Assembly (NCBI GenBank): GCA_035315345.1
Contig: DATFYA010000109.1
Location: 44,976 to 108,975 of the forward strand
DNA length: 64,000 nt
Source: Candidatus Methylomirabilota bacterium
Lineage (GTDB): Bacteria > Methylomirabilota > Methylomirabilia > Rokubacteriales > CSP1-6
Direction of reading: 5' to 3'
In this document: positions 59,142 through 64,000 of the stretch, one piece after another
Layout: each line of letters begins with the position of its first letter
How positions within the stretch are numbered: the stretch's first letter is position 1
Translations under genes and position numbers: made by a program
Notes under the pieces: generated by a model
What the model was told of the DNA's origin: nothing
Seen by the model: the letters and a program-made list of their open reading frames with translations, nothing else
The model's database searches: none

Positions 59142-59876
59142 CTACAGCGCCACGTCGCCGAGGAAGATGCGCTTGACCTCCGCGGAGCGGAGCAGCTCGG
59201 CCGACGTGCCGGTGAGGATCGTGCGGCCCGACTCCAGGATGTAGCCCCGGTCGGCCAGCCGCAGGGCCAGTTCCACGTTCTGCTCGATGAACACGATGCT
59301 GATGCCCTGCTCCTCGCGGATGCGCTGCATGAGCGCGCCGGTCTGCTGAACGACGAGAGGGGAGAGGCCCAGGAACGGCTCGTCGATCATCAGCAGGCGC
59401 GGCCGGGACATGAGCCCGCGCGCGATGGCCACCATCTGCTGCTCGCCGCCGGACAGCGTGTTGGCGAGCTGTGCGCTCCGGGCCGCGACCACCGGGAAGA
59501 GCCGCTCCAGGGCGGCCAGGGTCTCGGCGCGATGCGGACGCGCGGCCGGGTTGTGGGCGCCCAGCAGCAGGTTGTCGCGCACGCTCAGGAACGGGAAGAG
59601 CCGCCGCCGCTCCAGCACGTGGGCCAGGCCCTCGGCCGCGGTGCGATGGGCGGGCAGCCCGTCGATCCGCTTGCCCAGGAACGTGATGCGGCCGGCCCGC
59701 GGGCCGATCAGGCCGGAGATGGAGTTCATCAGGGTCGACTTGCCCGCGCCGTTCGGTCCCAGGATGGCCACGATCTCGCGCTCGCCCACGTGCATCGCGG
59801 CTTGCCAGAGCACCTGGAAGTCGCCGTAGGCGACGTCGAGGCCTTCCACGCTCAGCATCGGCGCCGTCGCGGTCAC
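59142..59876 (-). CDS. livF: Branched-chain amino acid-type ABC transporter ATP-binding protein LivF
   Basis: The 244-residue ABC ATPase has Walker A GPNGAGKS, signature LSGGEQQM and Walker B LLMIDEPFLGLSP followed by an H-loop-region FIEQN, the LivF subtype. With LivG it powers uptake through LivH-LivM. The GTG start overlaps the livG stop as GTGA, indicating coupled translation. It is the last gene of the five-gene importer operon. Confidence 0.92.
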   Translation of the reverse strand: MTATAPMLSVEGLDVAYGDFQVLWQAAMHVGEREIVAILGPNGAGKSTLMNSISGLIGPRAGRITFLGKRIDGLPAHRTAAEGLAHVLERRRLFPFLSVRDNLLLGAHNPAARPHRAETLAALERLFPVVAARSAQLANTLSGGEQQMVAIARGLMSRPRLLMIDEPFLGLSPLVVQQTGALMQRIREEQGISIVFIEQNVELALRLADRGYILESGRTILTGTSAELLRSAEVKRIFLGDVAL

Positions 59877-60595
59877 TGCGTGTACACCTGGCCCAGGTAA
59901 GCGTCGACCACCCGGCGGTCGCGCGTGACCACGTCGGGCGCGCCGTCGGCGATCTTCTCGCCGAGGTAGAGGGCCACGATGCGCTGCGCGACCGCGGTGA
60001 TGACCCGCATGTTGTGCTCGATGACCAGCAGGGTGAGGCCGTCGCGATGCAGGTCGCGGACGAGCTGCACCAGCCCGGGGATCGTCCGCTGGTCCACCCC
60101 GCCGGTGACCTCGTCGAGCAACAGGACGCGCGGCTCGGTGGCGAGCGCGCGGGCCAGCTCGAGGCGCTTGCGCTGGCCGGTGGAGAGCGTGCGCGCGTGG
60201 GCCTCCGCCTTCTCGGCCAGGCCCACGCGCTCGAGCAGCTCGCGGGCACGGGCGCGCGCGTGGCGCACGTCGCGGGTGCGGGTGAGCGCGCCCACCATCA
60301 CGTTGTCCACGACGGTGAGCCCCGAGAAGGGCCGCAGCTTCTGGAACGTTCGCGCGACCCCGAGGCGGCACACCCGGTCCGGCGAGAGCCCGGTGAGCCG
60401 GCCGCCGTCGAGGCGCACCTCGCCCGCGTCGGGGTGATAGAAGCCGCTGATGATCTCGAAGAGAGTCGACTTGCCGGAGCCGTTCGGTCCGATGATGCCG
60501 ATCATCTCGCCCGGCTGCACCTCGAACGAGATGTCGCGGTTGGCGGTGACCCCGCCGAACCGCTTGGTGATGCCCGCGACGGACAGCAGGCTCAC
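59873..60595 (-). CDS. livG: Branched-chain amino acid-type ABC transporter ATP-binding protein LivG
   Basis: The 240-residue ABC ATPase has Walker A GPNGSGKS and ARTFQKLRPF typical of LivG. The signature is LSTGQRKRLELA (LSTGQ, where LivG usually has LSYGQ), and Walker B is VLLLDEVTGGV followed by VIEHNM. The GTG start overlaps the livM stop as GTGA. It is shorter than the E. coli protein at the C-terminus but has every catalytic motif. Confidence 0.92.
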   Translation of the reverse strand: MSLLSVAGITKRFGGVTANRDISFEVQPGEMIGIIGPNGSGKSTLFEIISGFYHPDAGEVRLDGGRLTGLSPDRVCRLGVARTFQKLRPFSGLTVVDNVMVGALTRTRDVRHARARARELLERVGLAEKAEAHARTLSTGQRKRLELARALATEPRVLLLDEVTGGVDQRTIPGLVQLVRDLHRDGLTLLVIEHNMRVITAVAQRIVALYLGEKIADGAPDVVTRDRRVVDAYLGQVYTQ

Positions 60596-61566
60596 GACGT
60601 GGTCCCCAGCTGCGGGCGCCGGCGCAGGCGCTCCCCGACCCAGGTGAGGAGCCCCTGCGGGGCGACCCGCATGGTCACGATCAGCACGGTCCCGTAGATG
60701 ATCAGGTAGATCCCCACCAGGCCGGCCCCGATGCCGCCGAAGCGGGCGCGCAGCGACGTCTCGAGGACCGTGATGAGGGCGGCCCCGAGGAACGGGCCGA
60801 GCGGGGTTCCGATGCCGCCGAGGATCGCGAACAGGCAGAAGCGCACCGACAGATCCACCGAGAAGACGTAGAGCGGATCCACGAAGCCGACGTACTGCGT
60901 CCAGAAGGTGCCGCACATCGCGGTGAGCGCCGCGCTGACCGCGATGGCCGCGACCTTGAGGCGCCGCGCGGGGACACCCAGCGAGAGCGCCGCGTCCTCG
61001 TCCTCGCGCACCGCCGCCAGCTGGTAGCCACGGCGCGAGCGCTCGAGGTAGACCGCGACCAGGTAGAGCAGGACGGCGAGCACGAGGATGAGGTAGACCC
61101 ATACCCGCTTGTCCACGATGCCGAGCGTCCAGAAGCCCGGACGGAAGGGCACCGGGATGCCCTCCGATCCCGAGGTGAAGCCCCGCCAGCGGCTCGCCAC
61201 GATCAGCAGCACCTGGGAGAAGGCGATGGTGGCCAGCACGAAGTAGGGACCGCGGAGCCGGTTGCTCAAGAAGCCGAGGATGAAGCCGAACGCGGTGGCG
61301 AGGACCGCCCCGACCACGAGCCCGATCCAGGGCGACACGCCCCACTTCGTCCCGAGCAGCGCCGCCGAGTAGGCGCCGAGCCCGAAGAAGGCGGCGTGGC
61401 CGATCGAGACCTGGCCGGCGTAGCCGCCGGCCACGTTCCAGGCCGCTCCGGCCGCCCCCCACAGCAGGATCAGGACCAGGCCATCGAGCAGGAAGGCGTC
61501 GCGGACCACCACCGGCGCGACGGCGGCCGCCGCGAAGAACGCGATCGCCGGCCACGCGCTCCTCAC
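60592..61566 (-). CDS. livM: Branched-chain amino acid-type ABC transporter permease LivM
   Basis: The 324-residue permease has about nine membrane helices and the family segments WNVAGGYAGQVSIGHAAFFG near the N-terminus and REDEDAALSLGVPARRLK, the cytoplasmic coupling loop that contacts the ATPases. The GTG start overlaps the livH stop as GTGA. It forms the channel with LivH. Confidence 0.92.
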   Translation of the reverse strand: MRSAWPAIAFFAAAAVAPVVVRDAFLLDGLVLILLWGAAGAAWNVAGGYAGQVSIGHAAFFGLGAYSAALLGTKWGVSPWIGLVVGAVLATAFGFILGFLSNRLRGPYFVLATIAFSQVLLIVASRWRGFTSGSEGIPVPFRPGFWTLGIVDKRVWVYLILVLAVLLYLVAVYLERSRRGYQLAAVREDEDAALSLGVPARRLKVAAIAVSAALTAMCGTFWTQYVGFVDPLYVFSVDLSVRFCLFAILGGIGTPLGPFLGAALITVLETSLRARFGGIGAGLVGIYLIIYGTVLIVTMRVAPQGLLTWVGERLRRRPQLGTTS

Positions 61567-62444
61567 GTGCCGATCACCTCGGCGCCGGGCTGGCCGAACA
61601 AGCCGGCGGGCCGGATCACCAGGATCGCGATGAACAGGAGCAGGTACATCACTTCCTTCCACGCGGTCCCGATCACGTAGGACCCCACCACCTCGACGAA
61701 CGCCACCAGGAGGCTCGCGATCAGCGCGCCCGCCATGTCGCCGAGGCCGCCCAGCACGACCGCCACGTAGGCAATCAGCACGAACTGGAGCCCGATCGAC
61801 GGATACACCGGATAGATCGGGGCGAGCACCACCCCCGCGACGCCGACGCAGGTGATGCCGACCGCCCACGTCAGGGCGAAGACGCGGCCGGTGTCGATGC
61901 CCATGAGGGCGGCGGCGTGGCGGTCCTGCGCGGTCGCCCGCATGATCTTGCCGGCGTAGGACCAGCGCATGAAGGCGAAGAGGGCGGCGGTGAAGATCAC
62001 CGCGACCACGAACGCGGCGACCTGGGCGAGGTTGAGGGCCGCCCCGCCGAACCGCACCACCACCGCGTAGTAGCCGGTGCGGATGAACTGGGCGTCGGCG
62101 CTCCACAGCACGAGGGCCACGGCCTGCAGCGCGATCGACAGCCCCACCGTGGTGAAGACCTGAACGTTGTGCGAGGCGTTGATCACCGGCCGCATCACGA
62201 GGCGGTAGCTGAGCCACCCGCCCGCGAAGATGACGGGCAGGGCGAGCACGAGGGTGACGTAGGGGTCCAGCCCGAGGAGGGTGAACGACCAGAAGGCGAG
62301 GTACATGCCGAGCATGAGGAACTCGCCGTGGGCGAAGTTGACGATGCGCATCACCCCGAAGATGAGGGTGAGCCCCACCGCGATGAGCGCGTAGACGCCG
62401 CCCAGCAGGAGGGTGGAGGCGAGGAGCTGGGGGATCGCGTGCAT
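61563..62444 (-). CDS. livH: Branched-chain amino acid-type ABC transporter permease LivH
   Basis: This 293-residue permease has the N-terminal family signature LIAVGLTLIFGVMRIVNFAH and the coupling loop ATAQDRHAAALMGIDTGRV. About eight membrane helices are visible. It follows the binding-protein gene after an 85-bp gap that contains a strong hairpin, so its expression may be lower than that of the binding protein. Confidence 0.92.
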   Translation of the reverse strand: MHAIPQLLASTLLLGGVYALIAVGLTLIFGVMRIVNFAHGEFLMLGMYLAFWSFTLLGLDPYVTLVLALPVIFAGGWLSYRLVMRPVINASHNVQVFTTVGLSIALQAVALVLWSADAQFIRTGYYAVVVRFGGAALNLAQVAAFVVAVIFTAALFAFMRWSYAGKIMRATAQDRHAAALMGIDTGRVFALTWAVGITCVGVAGVVLAPIYPVYPSIGLQFVLIAYVAVVLGGLGDMAGALIASLLVAFVEVVGSYVIGTAWKEVMYLLLFIAILVIRPAGLFGQPGAEVIGT

Positions 62445-62470
62445 GATCGGCGGCTCGGCCGGCAGCGCGA

Positions 62471-62496
62471 CGCCCCGGGGGGACCTCCCCGGGGCG
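62471..62496 (-). terminator. Intercistronic hairpin between the binding-protein and permease genes
   Basis: CGCCCCGGGG pairs perfectly with CCCCGGGGCG around a 6-nt loop. In many importer operons such a hairpin stabilises the binding-protein mRNA and lowers read-through into the permease genes; that role is inferred. Confidence 0.45.
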
Positions 62497-62529
62497 CGCG
62501 AGCGCCAATCGGCGGGCCGGCGGCGAGCG

Positions 62530-63801
62530 CTACTTGCGCTGGTCCCAGGCGCCGAGCGGGATCCACTTGGCGCGGTTGGTGGTGAACTCCTCCGGCCACA
62601 CCGTGACCAGCTGCCCGCCTTGCCACTGGAGCATGTAGTGCTGCACGCGGGCGTTGGTGTTCTGTCCGTTCTCGTCGAACTTCAAGCCCCAGCCGTTGAT
62701 GGCGGAGCCGACCGGCACGTCCATCGCCATGACCGCGGCGCGGAACTTGTCCGGGTCGTCGCTCTTGGCCGCGTCGAGCACGAGCTTGAGGACCCACAGG
62801 CCGCCTCCCGCGAGCTGGTGGCCGCCGGTCGGCACGTCCGAGCCCGTGCGCGCCTTCACCGCGGCGCGGAAGGCGCGCTCGATCTGCTGGCCCTCGGGCC
62901 GGAACTTCTCGATGATCAGGCCAGGGCCCGGCTCGAGCAGGGCGAAGGGCCCGTTGCCGTCGTTGCCGAAGGCCTTGCCGAAGTCGGGCGACCCGTAGCC
63001 GGTCGCCCCCGCGTGCACCACCGCCTTGACCTGGAAGTTCTGCTCCCGCGCCTGCCGCCAGAAGAGGATGGCGTCCTGGTTGCGAGCGATGTGATGGAGG
63101 ATGTCGGGGTTCGCGTTCTTGAGCTTGAGGATCACCGGGGTCAGGTCATTGGTGGTGAAGGTGTAGTACTCCGCCGCCACCTCCTCCATCCCGAACTCGG
63201 CCTTGGCCCGCTGGCGCGCGGACTCGGTGACGCTCTGGCCGTAGGAGGAGTCCTCCGAGAGGAAGGCGATCTTCAGCTGGTTCGTCTTCTTCCCGAGGCG
63301 GTGGGACAGGTGCTTGGCGATGAACTCGATGTTGTACCAGCCGAACCCGGTGCCGTCGATCTCGGTCCGGTACACGTTCTTGAGCCCGCGCTTGGTGAGC
63401 CGCGGATCGACGCAGGACGTCTCCCAGTAGATGACGTTCTGGCGCGCCGCCGCCTCGCTCGCCGCCCCGCAGAGGGTGGACGAGAAGGTGCCGGTGATGA
63501 TCTTGACCCCTTCCCGGGTGGCCAGGCGGGTGGCCTCGGAGGCGGCCACCGTCGGATCGACCGCGTCGCCGACCACGAACGTCAGCTTCTTGCCCATGAC
63601 CCCGCCGCGCTCGTTGATGAGGTCGCGCACGATCTCGTAGCCCTCGAGGTGCCGCTTGCCCTCGGCGGCCAGGTTGCCGGTCAGCGGCTCCAGCACCCCG
63701 ATCTTGTACTCGCCGCTCGGCTGCTGCGCCTGCAGCGCGCCCACCGCCACCACGGTCAGCAGGGCCAGGCCCGCCACCACCGCCCACTTCACGTGCCTCA
63801 T
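62530..63801 (-). CDS. ABC transporter substrate-binding protein (branched-chain amino acid type)
   Basis: The 423-residue periplasmic binding protein has a signal peptide (about 1-26, cleaved near LQAQQ). The family opening is YKIGVLEPLTGNLAAEGKRH, followed by INERGGVMGKKLTFVVGD. It is longer than E. coli LivK and resembles amide/urea- or aromatic-acid-binding relatives, so the ligand need not be leucine. It is first in the importer operon. No regulator gene is adjacent. Confidence 0.9.
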   Translation of the reverse strand: MRHVKWAVVAGLALLTVVAVGALQAQQPSGEYKIGVLEPLTGNLAAEGKRHLEGYEIVRDLINERGGVMGKKLTFVVGDAVDPTVAASEATRLATREGVKIITGTFSSTLCGAASEAAARQNVIYWETSCVDPRLTKRGLKNVYRTEIDGTGFGWYNIEFIAKHLSHRLGKKTNQLKIAFLSEDSSYGQSVTESARQRAKAEFGMEEVAAEYYTFTTNDLTPVILKLKNANPDILHHIARNQDAILFWRQAREQNFQVKAVVHAGATGYGSPDFGKAFGNDGNGPFALLEPGPGLIIEKFRPEGQQIERAFRAAVKARTGSDVPTGGHQLAGGGLWVLKLVLDAAKSDDPDKFRAAVMAMDVPVGSAINGWGLKFDENGQNTNARVQHYMLQWQGGQLVTVWPEEFTTNRAKWIPLGAWDQRK

Positions 63802-63938
63802 GCGTGTCTCCTCTCGTTGATCCGGGATACCGCGATTGGTACGGGCGCTGCGCGGTCCGCTCGATGCGCCGGCCGGCCGATCATCGCGCCCGATCCTGCC
63901 AGAACGCTGTGGACAGGTCAAAGCCTATCGTGCGACCA

Positions 63939-64000
63939 ATGGGCATGCCGTCCTGGGCGATCGAGCACATCAGCGCGGTCACGCTGGCCGTCCGCGACAT
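63939..64000 (+). CDS. Glyoxalase/VOC-family protein, N-terminus only
   Basis: The last bases encode MGMPSWAIEHISAVTLAVRDM, the typical first strand of a vicinal-oxygen-chelate (glyoxalase/bleomycin-resistance) domain, whose His is an early metal ligand. The gene runs off the window. It is divergent from the importer operon across a 137-bp gap. An ATG 6 nt later is an alternative start. Confidence 0.6.
   Translation, partial: MGMPSWAIEHISAVTLAVRD

Noticed and set aside
62471..62496. Rho-independent terminator ending the binding-protein mRNA
   Set aside because: The stem is strong but has no T-tract, and the downstream importer genes need read-through, so full termination is unlikely; it is kept only as an intercistronic hairpin.
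1..64000. tRNA, rRNA, insertion sequences, prophage, toxin-antitoxin or restriction genes
   Set aside because: No cloverleaf, rRNA segment, transposase motif, integrase or defence gene was recognised on either strand, though tRNA detection by eye is not exhaustive.

Overview
The window is very GC-rich, densely packed and entirely bacterial. It encodes lipoproteins, OmpA-type peptidoglycan-binding proteins, a GspA/GspB pair, a periplasmic PQQ dehydrogenase and the relic of an outer-membrane barrel, so the host has an outer membrane. Acyl-CoA metabolism, LLM flavoproteins, large cyclase/ATPase proteins, a lanthanide-type (XoxF-like) alcohol dehydrogenase and a branched-chain amino acid ABC importer together fit an uncultured soil lineage such as Candidatus Rokubacteria/Methylomirabilota. 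That placement is inference from gene content; no rRNA, tRNA, insertion sequence, CRISPR array or phage gene was seen.

Layout. 1-0.7 kb: two MaoC/hot-dog dehydratase-type genes, the first cut by the window edge. 0.9-3.4 kb: gspA-gspB, followed by the remnant of a histidine kinase. 3.7-7.7 kb: leftward genes for a deacetylase-like protein, a FAD oxidoreductase, a uronate dehydrogenase-like enzyme and an SRPBCC protein. 7.8-12 kb: HtrA-like protease, DAO-family oxidoreductase, Sel1 protein and a lipoprotein. 12.3-19.4 kb: Tat-exported carbonic anhydrase, LLM oxidoreductase, Cys-nucleophile hydrolase, PAC2 protein, DJ-1/PfpI protein, phosphoesterase, tandem NTF2-like genes, EVE protein, nitroreductase. 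19.4-26.7 kb: ThDP enzyme, lipoprotein, methyltransferase-like membrane protein, GlcG-like protein, then a XoxF-like PQQ dehydrogenase with a fused XoxJ-cytochrome c partner. 27-38 kb: alcohol dehydrogenase and two 1.1-kaa cyclase/ATPase paralogues in inverted orientation around an LLM oxidoreductase and an acyl-CoA ligase. 38-46 kb: a decayed kinase, enoyl-CoA hydratase, NDP-forming acyl-CoA synthetase, D-aminoacylase-like amidohydrolase, SDR and a second ThDP enzyme.

The most unusual region is 46-54.5 kb. A tightly coupled leftward operon carries IPP isomerase, a long-chain polyprenyl synthase, an SCP2-like/GGPP-synthase fusion, a lipocalin-like (AttH/CrtC-type) protein and two cytosolic proteins with helical N-termini and Ig-like C-termini. 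A divergent operon carries another Ig-like protein, a small novel protein and a DUF4126 membrane protein. I propose an isoprenoid-handling system, possibly with coat or scaffold proteins. Next come two tandem lipoproteins in which a collagen-like Gly-X-Y stalk links the lipid anchor to an OmpA-like domain.

At 56.0-57.6 kb lies a selenoprotein gene of the UGSC type: an in-frame TGA is followed by a perfect 9-bp hairpin whose apex resembles the E. coli fdhF SECIS. Ordinary callers would split this gene in two. The window ends with a nitronate monooxygenase, a complete livKHMGF-type importer read leftward with GTGA overlaps at three junctions, and the first codons of a glyoxalase/VOC gene.
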